A stretch of 64,000 nucleotides of DNA from Succinatimonas sp. UBA6849 (lineage in GTDB: Bacteria; Pseudomonadota; Gammaproteobacteria; Enterobacterales; Succinivibrionaceae). Position numbers and translations under genes: made by a program. The notes beneath the pieces are model-generated. The model ran no database searches and was not told the origin of the DNA. It saw only the letters and a program-made list of their open reading frames with translations. Positions 41,192 to 52,400 of this stretch are shown one piece after another. Every line of letters begins with the position of its first letter. Position 1 is the first letter of the stretch. The stretch covers positions 11,417 to 75,416 of the forward strand of contig DKDL01000050.1 of the NCBI GenBank assembly GCA_002449335.1. Direction: 5' to 3'.

Positions 41192-41225
41192 ATAACTTGT
41201 CTTATAACTTAGGTAAGTTTTGAGC

Positions 41226-41807
41226 TTATTTTAAAAGCTCTTCGATACCTCTTATCATGATATGAATGATCATGGTATGAACTTCCTGAATTCTATCAGC
41301 GTAGCCTTCATGAGGTACGATAATTGGAAGATCACAAAGATCTTTTAACTTACCACCGTCTTTACCTAAAAGAACAATACTTGTAAGACCTTTTTCTTTA
41401 CATACCTTACAAGCTTCAATGATGTTTTTTGAGTTACCTGAGGTAGAAATACCCAAGAAGACATCACCTTTAAAGCCCATACCTTCTAGGAAGCGTGAAA
41501 AGACATAATCAAAGCCATAGTCATTACCCACACAGGTCAAATGGCTAGGATCAGCAATAGCAATAGCAGGATATGAAGGACGGTTATCTCTGTAACGACC
41601 GGTTAACTCCTCAGCAAAGTGCATAGCATCGCACATGCTGCCACCGTTACCTGCTGACATGATCTTGCCACCCTGCTTAATAGAATCGGCCATAATGGAG
41701 ATAGCCTTTTCGATTACCTCTTTAGTATCAGGTTTTGCAATAAAATCACTTAAGACCTTCAAAGACTGATTTAAGTCGTCTAGAACATTAAAGGTTAATT
41801 TAGACAT
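41226..41807 (-). CDS. gmhA: Phosphoheptose isomerase
   Basis: Sedoheptulose-7-phosphate isomerase, first step toward ADP-heptose for LPS inner core, so the cell makes a heptose-containing LPS. The 193-residue SIS-domain protein has [32 protein letters not shown] and the C-terminal [16 protein letters not shown]. It lies 23 bases after dnaQ on the same strand. In E. coli gmhA is also in the dnaQ/rnhA neighbourhood. Confidence 0.95.
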   Translation of the reverse strand: MSKLTFNVLDDLNQSLKVLSDFIAKPDTKEVIEKAISIMADSIKQGGKIMSAGNGGSMCDAMHFAEELTGRYRDNRPSYPAIAIADPSHLTCVGNDYGFDYVFSRFLEGMGFKGDVFLGISTSGNSKNIIEACKVCKEKGLTSIVLLGKDGGKLKDLCDLPIIVPHEGYADRIQEVHTMIIHIMIRGIEELLK

Positions 41808-41830
41808 ATCTATTCTACCTACTCTTTATC

Positions 41831-42760
41831 CTACTTCTTTTTTACTCTGCCCATTACACGATCTTCCCACTCCATGTAGGCTTCATGATCTTTTTGCATA
41901 TATTCTTTTAATAAGGCTTGCTGCTCAGGATTTAATAACTTCTGGATCATCTCATCCTTCTGAGCTTTTAATCTTGCTTTATAATCAGACTTTTTCTCTT
42001 CTTCGCCTTTTTCAAGGAAAACCATATCATAATCAGATGACCAGTTAGAACCTGCCATCTTAGGTTTACCCTCTTCGCATTTTAAAGGACGAGACTGAGA
42101 TAAAGATATCATTTTATCGATATGAACAGCTAGTCTGTCAGGCTCTACCTGCATTAAAGGCAGTTTTGCTCCTTCAGGTCTTTTCCATCTGGCACTACCA
42201 TGAGCACTGACCTCAGAGAACTCAAGATCACGCTGACCTCCTGTCATAGCCAGATAAACTTCAGCTAAGATCTGAGCATCTAACAAAGCTCCGTGGACAG
42301 TACGAGCAGATCTGTCAACATCGAAAAGATTACATAAGTTATCAAGGTTAACCTGATGTCCTGGGCACAGCTGCATTGCTAAAGCCACAGTATCGACAAC
42401 AGTTGCCATATCAGTGGTAGTTTCACTAAGTCCTAACAACTGCCATTCTTTATCCATAAAGCCTACGTCGAACTTAGCGTTATGGATCAGAAGTTCTGAA
42501 CCTCTAATAAAATCGATTAACTGATTGGCAACCTCAGCAAACTTAGGTTTATCTGCCAAAAACTCATTTGAAATGCCATGAACCTGAAATGCTTCTTCAT
42601 CAACTGGTCTTTCAGGATTTACGTATAACTGAAGTGTTCTGCCAGTTAACTTTCTATCAATGATTTCTACACAACCTACTTCGATAATTCTGTGCTCGCC
42701 AGGAGTACCATCATCTGATTTACCGGTGGTTTCTGTATCCAGTGCTACTTGTCTTTTCAA
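41831..42760 (-). CDS. dnaQ: DNA polymerase III epsilon (proofreading) subunit
   Basis: 3'-5' exonuclease of the replicative polymerase. DEDDh motifs are visible: ALDTETTGKS (ExoI), HNAKFDVGFMDKE (ExoII) and HGALLDAQILAEVYLAMTGG (ExoIII with His and Asp). The 309 residues exceed the 243 of E. coli; the extra part is a charged C-terminal region ending AYMEWEDRVMGRVKKK. The start is TTG at 42760 (MKRQVALDTETTG), preceded by CGGAG; an in-frame stop lies a short way upstream and no ATG intervenes. It is divergent from rnhA, the classic arrangement. Confidence 0.95.
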   Translation of the reverse strand: MKRQVALDTETTGKSDDGTPGEHRIIEVGCVEIIDRKLTGRTLQLYVNPERPVDEEAFQVHGISNEFLADKPKFAEVANQLIDFIRGSELLIHNAKFDVGFMDKEWQLLGLSETTTDMATVVDTVALAMQLCPGHQVNLDNLCNLFDVDRSARTVHGALLDAQILAEVYLAMTGGQRDLEFSEVSAHGSARWKRPEGAKLPLMQVEPDRLAVHIDKMISLSQSRPLKCEEGKPKMAGSNWSSDYDMVFLEKGEEEKKSDYKARLKAQKDEMIQKLLNPEQQALLKEYMQKDHEAYMEWEDRVMGRVKKK

Positions 42761-43256
42761 GCTAAAATCTCCGAAAACAATGCATTTATTTTAGCTTAAA
42801 TCAGCTTAAGTTTTTACCCTAAATGAGCACATATTTAGATATTGCAAATTGAAACTAAGTCTTTACTAAGTCAACGCTAAGTTTTGTAGCGTACCGTTTT
42901 AGTGACACTTAACAGAGGATAAAAGCTAAAAGAAGTAGCGTCGTTTTACATGCTTTGTCTTACATGCTTTTTACATACATAGTTAAAAAAAATGCATTTT
43001 TAACTTTCTGTTTTAAAGCAAGATTAATTCAAGGTTAAGTAAGATGAAGCTAAATTCACAAGATTAATGGCAATTTTCAGAAAAACGTATTAATAATTAG
43101 ATTAATAAGTATTTGTAAAAGGCTGTTTTTAAGATTTTCTTGTTGATTTATAAGTAAAATTATTTTAGCTAATTATCTGTTATAATGTCAGTAGTGTTTC
43201 TTTACACTGCATTTTTGTTTTTTTCGGAAGGTTAGCTTCTTCCATCGAAATTTTTA
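42761..43256. other. 496-base divergent dnaQ/rnhA intergenic region
   Basis: AT-rich and without a credible gene or strong hairpin. It holds an extended -10 promoter for rnhA at 43179-43187; the dnaQ promoter is presumably near 42790-42850 on the minus strand but I cannot fix it. The pair TTACATGCTTT/TACATGCTTT repeats near 42950 and 42970. Confidence 0.5.
43179..43187 (+). promoter_or_regulatory. Extended -10 promoter of rnhA
   Basis: TG-T-TATAAT: a perfect -10 hexamer (43182-43187) with the upstream TG of extended -10 promoters and no convincing -35. It is 70 bases ahead of the rnhA ATG. Confidence 0.6.
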
Positions 43257-43724
43257 ATGACTATGAAAGAAGTTCTAATCTATACCGATGGTTCCTGTCT
43301 AGGTAACCCCGGACCTGGTGGTTATGGTGTTATTCTAAGTTATAAGGGACATATAAGAGAACTTGCCCAAGGTTTCATCCGTACGACTAACAATCGTATG
43401 GAACTCATGGCAGTAATTGTAGGGCTTTCATCTCTTAAAGAGCCATGTCATGTCACCATTACTACTGACAGTCAGTATGTAAAAAACGGTATGACCTCAT
43501 GGCTTGAAGGCTGGAAACGCCGTAACTGGATTTCTAGCACAAAGGCGCCTGTGAAAAACAAGGATCTCTGGCAAAGACTCGATAAGGAATGTTCTAGACA
43601 TCAGATCACCTTTAAATGGGTGAAAGGACATGCTGGACATGCTGAAAACGAGCGTTGCGATGAACTTGCAAGAACGGCCGCTTTAGGAGATAACAAAATC
43701 CTCGATGAAGGTTTTTGCTCCTAA
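43257..43724 (+). CDS. rnhA: Ribonuclease HI
   Basis: Cleaves RNA in RNA-DNA hybrids. The DEDD catalytic residues are visible in [38 protein letters not shown] and [13 protein letters not shown]. It has 155 residues, identical to the E. coli length. The start may be ATG 43257 or the second ATG at 43263 ([10 protein letters not shown]). Divergent from dnaQ and followed by mltD, as in the E. coli neighbourhood. Confidence 0.96.
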   Translation: MTMKEVLIYTDGSCLGNPGPGGYGVILSYKGHIRELAQGFIRTTNNRMELMAVIVGLSSLKEPCHVTITTDSQYVKNGMTSWLEGWKRRNWISSTKAPVKNKDLWQRLDKECSRHQITFKWVKGHAGHAENERCDELARTAALGDNKILDEGFCS

Positions 43725-43803
43725 TTATCGTAAGTAACAATATGGATGAAAATGGTACAGACGAACAATTCTTTGTACCTCAGTATTCAAGAAGTTAGGT
43801 AGG

Positions 43804-44805
43804 ATGATTAGAAAAACTTTATATCTTTGCGTTGGTGTAGTTGCGGCTGCACTGATGTCAATCAATGCGTGCTCATCGAATGTTCAGGCAAATACTAATG
43901 AGACTGAATTAGAGCGTATCGCTCACGAAAGAGAGCTTGAGGCTGAAAGAGAGCAGAAATCTGTTTGGGAAACAGATTTAGCTGATGAGTCTAGATTTAC
44001 CTTAAATCTTAAGTTAAATGCTCAGGAAAAGGCCTTAGCACGCAAATTTGCACGTACTATTACACATAATCTGCAGAGAAATGATGTATATGTACATTAT
44101 CTTTTAACTAAATTCAAAGAGCACGATGTTCCACTTGAGTTAGCAGCTATTCCTCTATTAGAGAGTGGCTTAAATGCTAAAGTACATCATGGTGGCGCAC
44201 ACGGTGCTTGGCAGTATGTTCGTGCAACCGGTAAATCATTAGGTTTACACAAGACACAGAACTACGACGGTATTTATGATTTCTTTGCTTCAACTGATGC
44301 TGGTATCAAGTATCTGCAAAGATTATATAGAGATTTAGGCGACTGGGAATTAGTAGCAGTAGCTTACAATCAGGGTGAATATGGCGTTAAGAAGGCTTTA
44401 CAGAGAGCAGCCAGTGCTGGTGTAAAGAACCCTAATGCTGAGAACATCCGTTTATCTCGTTCTACTAAAGCATACTTGATGAGATTTAAAGCTTATTCAG
44501 ATGTTTTAAAGAACCCTGAGTTATACGGTGTAAAACTCCCTAAGATTAAGAACCGTCCTGCTTTTAGAAGAGTAGAGATTGCCGGCAGATTAAACAGCTT
44601 AAATGAAGCTGCAAGATTATCAGGCGCTAGAATTGAAGTTATCAGAAAACTAAATTCTGGTTATACAGGAGATAAGATCGATGACAGTCATGGCTTATAT
44701 ATGCCAGTTGAACATGCTGAGGTCTTAGAAAAGGCAATTTCTGATAAGGATTCTGTAGCATCTAACACTAAGGTTACAGATTCAACTTTAGTTGTGATCA
44801 AATAA
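43804..44805 (+). CDS. mltD: MltD-like membrane-bound lytic transglycosylase lacking LysM repeats
   Basis: Peptidoglycan-cleaving lipoprotein. The N-terminus is a signal with a lipobox-like INAC (lipid Cys about residue 23). The SLT domain (about 95-230) has the catalytic Glu in AAIPLLESGLNAKV, then GAHGAWQYVRATGKSLGL, GDWELVAVAYNQGEYGVKKA. The conserved post-SLT segment ends LYMPVEHAEVLEKAI as in MltD, but the protein stops at 333 residues where E. coli MltD (452) continues into LysM repeats. Cell-wall targeting must therefore differ. Position beside rnhA matches E. coli synteny. Confidence 0.88.
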   Translation: MIRKTLYLCVGVVAAALMSINACSSNVQANTNETELERIAHERELEAEREQKSVWETDLADESRFTLNLKLNAQEKALARKFARTITHNLQRNDVYVHYLLTKFKEHDVPLELAAIPLLESGLNAKVHHGGAHGAWQYVRATGKSLGLHKTQNYDGIYDFFASTDAGIKYLQRLYRDLGDWELVAVAYNQGEYGVKKALQRAASAGVKNPNAENIRLSRSTKAYLMRFKAYSDVLKNPELYGVKLPKIKNRPAFRRVEIAGRLNSLNEAARLSGARIEVIRKLNSGYTGDKIDDSHGLYMPVEHAEVLEKAISDKDSVASNTKVTDSTLVVIK

Positions 44806-44812
44806 CTGAGAT

Positions 44813-44869
44813 CTAAAAACAAGTCTTGTTTGATAAACAACTATAGAATAACTCCTGTATTTCTAACAT
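44813..44869 (-). other. 18-codon small ORF with a strong ribosome site
   Basis: On the minus strand AGGAGG stands six bases before ATG 44869, opening an 18-residue frame (MLEIQELFYSCLSNKTCF) that stops at 44813. It lies between ligA and mltD. The ribosome site is the only support; I do not recognise the peptide. Confidence 0.25.
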
Positions 44870-44886
44870 AATACACCTCCTATGGA

Positions 44887-44908
44887 CTGCAGAGCGAAAG
44901 CTCTGCAG
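44887..44908. repeat. GNRA-capped hairpin downstream of ligA
   Basis: CTGCAGAGC (44887-44895) pairs perfectly with GCTCTGCAG (44900-44908) around a GAAA tetraloop, a very stable structure in plus-strand RNA. No T-run follows on either strand, so it is not a typical intrinsic terminator. Confidence 0.65.
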
Positions 44909-45002
44909 AACCACTTTCAATCAATACCAAGTCAAATCTTAAAACCAGAAACTTTTATGTTTCAAAAGTTAGATTAAGAAATAACCTGATACCTATTTAA
45001 AG

Positions 45003-47884
<2,882 letters not shown>

Positions 47885-48244
47885 TTGATGCTCCTGTAAA
47901 CTTATCTTACTTATAACTTCTTGTGAACGATTTTGTATAGTCTAAAAAAATATAGTCTTCAAAAAACTCTCTTATTTTAAACTAAATGTATTCTTTTTTC
48001 TTTGTTTTATCGCACGATTGACGCGATTTAGACTCACCTGTGTAAGACTGAATTTAAGTTTCGAAAAAAGAAGCTCAAATCCTAGTTTATAAACTAGGAT
48101 AAGTTTGCATAAATTAAGGACAAGAGCAGTGTTTTTTAAAAGGAGCTAAAACTATTTGTGCAAATTGTGCTATTTTGCGGTGAACTCTAGCCTTTGCTTT
48201 AAGTCAAAATGGTATGATTAAAAAAAGAGTTTAGGATCATAGCT
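47885..48244. other. 360-base divergent zipA/cysZ intergenic region
   Basis: AT-rich, no credible gene. It contains an imperfect repeat of CTAGTTTATAAACTAG near 48081-48096, which is an inverted repeat, and the cysZ promoter at 48210-48218. Confidence 0.5.
48210..48218 (+). promoter_or_regulatory. Extended -10 promoter of cysZ
   Basis: TG-G-TATGAT stands 26 bases before the cysZ ATG; TTAGGATC near 48232 serves as ribosome site. No convincing -35. Confidence 0.5.
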
Positions 48245-49021
48245 ATGAACGAGAATTTACAAACTAACTTAAGACCACCTCATGAAATTACCTTTTCAGA
48301 GGCCATTACCTATATTTTTACAGGTTTAAAGCTAGCTTTAAGTAAAGAGTGCAGACTCTATATCATCATACCTCTTATAGTAAATGTGCTCTTTATGTCC
48401 ACCTGCTCATATCTGCTTTTTACTAATATTAAATCTTTAATCTTTTCTTTATTTGAAGGCTTGCCTGACTTTTTATCTTTTATAGCTTATGTGCTCTCAT
48501 ACCTGCTAGGACTTATGATCATCTTTGTCTGTGGTTACTTTTTCTCCACAGTAGCTACTATTATCGCATCTCCTTTTTATGGACTGTTAGCTGACAAAGT
48601 CGAAGCTTTAATTAACGGCACTCATGGCGATGATATGGGGATTATAGATCTTTTAAAAGATATCCCAAGAATTCTAAAAAGAGAGTTAAAAAAGCAGTTA
48701 TTCTTTTTACCTTTAGCTCTAATCTGCCTTGTGATCTCAATTATTCCGGTGATAAATGTAATCTCACCTGTGGCTTGGTTCCTTCTTACAGCCTGGATGG
48801 GTGCATTACAGTACACTGACTATGCTTATGACAATCATAAGATCTCTTTTACACTTATGATGAATGATTTAAAGAACCATACTATTCCTACATTTACAAT
48901 TGGTGCTACAGTAGCTTTCTTATTGGGTATTCCTGTTTTAAACATCCTGATACCACCTGCTGCAGTTTGTGCCGGCACTAAGTACTATGTAGAGATGCAA
49001 AAGATTAACTCATTGAAATAA
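48245..49021 (+). CDS. cysZ: CysZ-family (EI24) membrane protein
   Basis: In E. coli CysZ is a sulfate permease feeding cysteine synthesis. The 258 residues have about four to six hydrophobic segments (LYIIIPLIVNVLFMSTCSYL, LSYLLGLMIIFVCGYFFSTV, FFLPLALICLVISIIPVINV) and the family motif ASPFYGLLADKVEAL. The first half resembles E. coli CysZ strongly, and the gene is divergent from zipA as in E. coli. There, cysK, ptsH, ptsI and crr follow; here cysK and ptsH are missing and ptsI comes next. Confidence 0.88.
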   Translation: MNENLQTNLRPPHEITFSEAITYIFTGLKLALSKECRLYIIIPLIVNVLFMSTCSYLLFTNIKSLIFSLFEGLPDFLSFIAYVLSYLLGLMIIFVCGYFFSTVATIIASPFYGLLADKVEALINGTHGDDMGIIDLLKDIPRILKRELKKQLFFLPLALICLVISIIPVINVISPVAWFLLTAWMGALQYTDYAYDNHKISFTLMMNDLKNHTIPTFTIGATVAFLLGIPVLNILIPPAAVCAGTKYYVEMQKINSLK

Positions 49022-49068
49022 AAGTAGATTAAGAGATAAACATCATAGTTATTAACTATTTATAACAG

Positions 49069-49209
49069 CTAGTTTATAACTAAAACTCATAAACTAGAGT
49101 TAATAAAATGTTAGGAACTAGGTTAAATGACACCTAGTTATAAACTAGTTAGAAAACTAGTTTATAAACAAATTTCATAGACTAGATATTCATAACTGTT
49201 AGAAACTAG
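49069..49209. promoter_or_regulatory. Cluster of eight CTAG tetranucleotides before the ptsI-like gene
   Basis: CTAG starts at 49069, 49094, 49118, 49134, 49145, 49157, 49182 and 49206, giving steps of 25, 24, 16, 11, 12, 25 and 24 bases, roughly multiples of 12. Most copies sit in AACTAG or CTAGTT contexts; AAACTAGTTT is a perfect palindrome at 49154-49163 and 49203-49212. CTAG is generally scarce in enteric genomes. This looks like a multi-site operator or a decayed repeat array upstream of ptsI-crr. Confidence 0.5.
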
Positions 49210-49236
49210 TTTTTCGCAATAAAGAAAGAGGTTTTT

Positions 49237-50883
49237 ATGTATACACTCTCAGGCGTTTCTGTAGGAGCAGGCATTGCGGTAGCACCTGCTTTAGTAATTG
49301 CCAGACAGAAATCTGAATACAGTAAAGAAGAGCTCTTTACTTTTGACAGCGAAAGCGAGATTGACAGATATATTAAAAAATCCAGTCAGTTTGCGCAGAA
49401 ACTGCGTCAGATTGTAAATCCTGCTAAAGATACTGTACGTGATCTTTTAGGAGCGGCAGCTGGCTTTATCACTTCTGAGGATAACAAAAGAGAAGTTATC
49501 GATCTGATAAATCAGGGATGCTCATCCTGTATGGCTGCAAGAACCGTACTTTTAGGGAATCTTGATGCGTTTTACAAGCACAACAATGATTTAAAGGCTG
49601 ATAAAGAAGAGTTAACCTCGCTTATGAATGAGTTCATTCATACTCTAGAGCATGCCCATGGTGATGAGATCGAACTTCCTACACTTACAAAAGATGTCAT
49701 TCTAATTACCACCAATATCTCCCCTGCTCAGCTTTTGTCTCTTGATACTAAATACATTAAAGGCGTAATCTTAGAAGGTGGTCATGACTCAGGACACTTA
49801 GGTGTGGTGTTACGAGAACTATCTATTCCAGCTGTATTCGGTGTTTTTGATGCCACCACCATAAAAAACGACACTACTGTACTAGTTGATGGTAATTCCT
49901 CTGTTGTCATCGTCGAACCATCTGAAGACATCAAAGAGAGCCTGCTTACTATGCAGGATCTTTATCAGGATCAGATAAATGATGAGTCTTTACTAAACCT
50001 TACGATTGCCTGTGCTGTAGGTGCAATCAGTAATGGCAGTAATGAGCAGATTAAAAACCATGGACTAGGACTGTTAAGATCAGAATTCCTCTTCTTATCT
50101 TCAAGTTATGAACCTTCTGAAGATGAAATGACCGATTGTTTTTATAAGATCATCTCCCCAATTAAAAAAGGAGCTCCAATTACAGCAAGAACCTTTGACT
50201 TTGCTGATGACAAGAAGCCATTATTTAACATTAGATTAGATGATTCAGGCCCATTAAAAGGCTATGGCGCCTATGTAGGTACTAATCTTTTGAAAAAGGA
50301 AATTAGAGCACTTCTAAGAGCTTCAAAAGGCAGAACCATCACTATTGTGTTCCCACTAGTTACCAAGATCTCTGAAAAAGACTATCTTTTAAAACTGGCA
50401 AACGACAGTTTAACTGAGTTAGATAGTGAAAATATTGCTCATGGTGACATGGAGATTAGTTTTATGATTGAGACTCCTGCTGCGGTGCTTTTAGCTCCTG
50501 CAATTGCTAAAGAAGGCTCCATGATGATCATTGGTACCAGTTCATTAGCAGAATATGCCTCAGCTCCATGTCCACCTGATAAAGCCTTTACCCCAGTTTT
50601 AGCCAAAATGATTGTAATGGCAGCTAAAGCTGCCTTCGAGTCAGGAGCTACCTTAGGTGTGGCAGGACGTTTTGCCTCACGCTCAGAGCTCATTCCTTTC
50701 TTTTATAGGCTAGGTGTTACTTATCTTGTGACAGGAGCCTATAACATTGACAGGATCAAAGCAGTAGTTGAAAGATTGAATCTTGAAGAAGACATTCAAC
50801 CTGCTTTCGACAAAGAACTGTATAATAAAATCATGACTACTTATTCAGGTACAGAGCTGTCCGAAATTATTAACTCTTTATAG
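49237..50883 (+). CDS. ptsI: PTS enzyme I homologue with a degraded PEP site
   Basis: PEP-protein phosphotransferase fold of 548 residues (575 in E. coli). The N-terminal half keeps a candidate phospho-His: GGHDSGH ends at H187, aligned with E. coli H189 by its spacing to the following IPAVFG. The PEP half retains GLGLLRSEFLFL (R281), TARTFDF (R318) and MIETPAA (E411), matching R296, R332 and E431. However IGTNDL reads IGTSSL, replacing the Mg ligand D455 by S436, and MCGE reads VAGR, replacing the proton donor C502 by A476 and E504 by R478. So PEP-dependent autophosphorylation is doubtful. No frameshift; crr follows 33 bases later; ptsH is absent. It sits at the conserved cysZ-side locus. 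Confidence 0.85.
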   Translation: MYTLSGVSVGAGIAVAPALVIARQKSEYSKEELFTFDSESEIDRYIKKSSQFAQKLRQIVNPAKDTVRDLLGAAAGFITSEDNKREVIDLINQGCSSCMAARTVLLGNLDAFYKHNNDLKADKEELTSLMNEFIHTLEHAHGDEIELPTLTKDVILITTNISPAQLLSLDTKYIKGVILEGGHDSGHLGVVLRELSIPAVFGVFDATTIKNDTTVLVDGNSSVVIVEPSEDIKESLLTMQDLYQDQINDESLLNLTIACAVGAISNGSNEQIKNHGLGLLRSEFLFLSSSYEPSEDEMTDCFYKIISPIKKGAPITARTFDFADDKKPLFNIRLDDSGPLKGYGAYVGTNLLKKEIRALLRASKGRTITIVFPLVTKISEKDYLLKLANDSLTELDSENIAHGDMEISFMIETPAAVLLAPAIAKEGSMMIIGTSSLAEYASAPCPPDKAFTPVLAKMIVMAAKAAFESGATLGVAGRFASRSELIPFFYRLGVTYLVTGAYNIDRIKAVVERLNLEEDIQPAFDKELYNKIMTTYSGTELSEIINSL

Positions 50884-50916
50884 AATAGAACGCTCTGAGA
50901 GATACAAGGATTTAAA

Positions 50917-51453
50917 ATGGGACTTTTTTCTTTTTTTCAAAAAAAGCAGGCTGTAAGTCAGGAAGTTAAAAGTGAAGCTGATTTAGAGCTGTATACCCCA
51001 ATTAGTGGCAATTTAATTTCATTAGAAGAAGTTCCTGATCTTGTGATCTCCGAAAAACTGATTGGTGATGGTGTAGCAGTTGTTCCTGATACAGGAGCTG
51101 ACACAATTGTTGCCCCATGCAGTGGTACTATTTCAAGACTTATTGCCTCTAATAACGCTTTTGCTGTAAGAACAGAACAAGGGGTTGAGGTTTATGTAAC
51201 CTTTGGTATTGGCACTAGCAGCTTTACAGGTTCAGGAATGGCTGCAATTGCAAAATTAGGTCAAGCAGTAGCTGTAGGTGATCCTGTATTAAAGTTTGAT
51301 ATGGAAAAGGTCTCAAAAGATCTTGAATCTACTGTAACCTCTTTAATTGTTGTCAGAAGTTCAGCTTCTATTGCTAAGGTTATTAGTAGTTCAGGTAAGG
51401 CAGAGGCAGGCAAAGATCCTTGCTCTTGGGTAATTTTACAAGACGATCAGTAG
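50917..51453 (+). CDS. crr: EIIA-Glc (Crr) homologue without active-site histidines
   Basis: Glucose-specific EIIA fold of 178 residues. The N-terminal amphipathic membrane helix (MGLFSFFQKK) and fold motifs PISGNLISLEEVPD, GDGVAVVPDTG and APCSGTISRL closely follow E. coli Crr. The two catalytic positions differ: NHAF becomes NNAF (H75 to N80) and VHFG becomes VTFG (H90, the phosphorylated residue, to T95). The DNA (AATAACGCT; TATGTAACC) confirms both. The protein cannot act as a phosphocarrier but could still bind partners as a permanent mimic of the dephospho form. The intact frame and coupling to an equally altered enzyme I argue for a retained function, though decay is also possible. Confidence 0.85.
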   Translation: MGLFSFFQKKQAVSQEVKSEADLELYTPISGNLISLEEVPDLVISEKLIGDGVAVVPDTGADTIVAPCSGTISRLIASNNAFAVRTEQGVEVYVTFGIGTSSFTGSGMAAIAKLGQAVAVGDPVLKFDMEKVSKDLESTVTSLIVVRSSASIAKVISSSGKAEAGKDPCSWVILQDDQ

Positions 51454-51576
51454 CTAGCTTTTAAAGCTAAATTCTGCACAACGACTATCAGCGCAACTAC
51501 TATCAGCGCTACAAACAAAAGAGGAGAACATAAGATCTCCCCCTCTCAAAACTCTTCTTAAAACTAACCTTAAAGA

Positions 51577-52248
51577 CTAATTTACAATGTCATCAGGGCT
51601 GTTGTGACCTGAATACTGAGCCTTAACTTCAGACTCGATCTTAGATGCATTCTCTGCATCCTTAGCCTTCATAGCATTATAGTCATAGCTGTATGAAGTG
51701 GTCTTCTTCTCGGTAGAAGTAGTGCTCTCAGTCTTCTTGGTATCAGTAGTCTTATCTGATGCAGCAGTCTTATCAGTAGATGAAGTGCTATCAGTTGAGG
51801 TTGCAGTCTTTGAAGCATCATCTGAAGTCTTGGTATCACCAGTTGCATCGGTCTTCTTACCATACTTCTCTGCTACTTCTTTTTCGATTGCAGCTATATT
51901 CTCAAGATTCTTTTTCTTAATAGCCTGATAATCATAAGTGTAGCCACTTGAACTTGAAGATGCTTTCTTAGAGGCAGCGCTTACTTCAGTCTGATTGTAC
52001 TTTTTTAAAGCTGCTAATGACTCTTTACTGATTTCAACAGTGTCAGATGATTCATTGGCAATCTTCATCTTCTCTTCAAAAGCTGCCTTGTAGCGGCTCT
52101 TGGTTGCAAATGAAGATGCTTTCTGAGCTAATGAATTTACACTGTTATTAGCGTCATTTCTAAGCTTGTCACTATATGTAGATTCACTGCCAGAATAACT
52201 TGCAATAGCATTTTTAATGCTTGTCAGTGCACTTGAATCTATAGCCAT
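51577..52248 (-). CDS. Unrecognised Ser/Thr/Lys-rich protein with a duplicated 30-residue unit
   Basis: I do not recognise this 223-residue protein. The N-terminal half (about 1-95) is helical, with DTVEISKESLAALKKYNQT. Then come two copies of one unit: YTYDYQAIKKKNLENIAAIE (about 103-122, continuing KEVAEKYGKK) and YSYDYNAMKAKDAENASKIE (about 186-205, continuing SEVKAQYSGH), separated by about 55 residues of Asp/Lys/Ser/Thr low complexity. There is no signal peptide, membrane helix or Cys. ATG 52248 follows GAGGAGAG. VEIS-type segments occur in flagellum-associated proteins, but that is only a hint. The next gene upstream on the strand is also unrecognised. Confidence 0.6.
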   Translation of the reverse strand: MAIDSSALTSIKNAIASYSGSESTYSDKLRNDANNSVNSLAQKASSFATKSRYKAAFEEKMKIANESSDTVEISKESLAALKKYNQTEVSAASKKASSSSSGYTYDYQAIKKKNLENIAAIEKEVAEKYGKKTDATGDTKTSDDASKTATSTDSTSSTDKTAASDKTTDTKKTESTTSTEKKTTSYSYDYNAMKAKDAENASKIESEVKAQYSGHNSPDDIVN

Positions 52249-52354
52249 AATTCTCTCCTCGGCAACTAGTTTTTATCCTTCTTTGCCTTTCGATCTATTA
52301 TCGGTCAATCAAAACTAAAACTTTAGTAAAAAATTAATGTTTTTTGAAAAAAGC

Positions 52355-52400
52355 TGAAAAATTAAGCATTCAAGTCTTACTTGTAAGACCTGAATGCTTA
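52355..52400 (-). terminator. Terminator after the 309-residue-class hypothetical gene
   Basis: TAAGCATTCAAGTCTTAC (52363-52380) and GTAAGACCTGAATGCTTA (52383-52400) form an 18-pair stem with one G-U; on the minus strand ATTTTTC follows. Confidence 0.75.

Noticed and set aside
51654..51870. Simple-sequence DNA repeat or CRISPR-like array in the Ser/Thr-rich coding stretch
   Set aside because: The repetition is at the protein composition level; the DNA shows no regular direct repeats with spacers.
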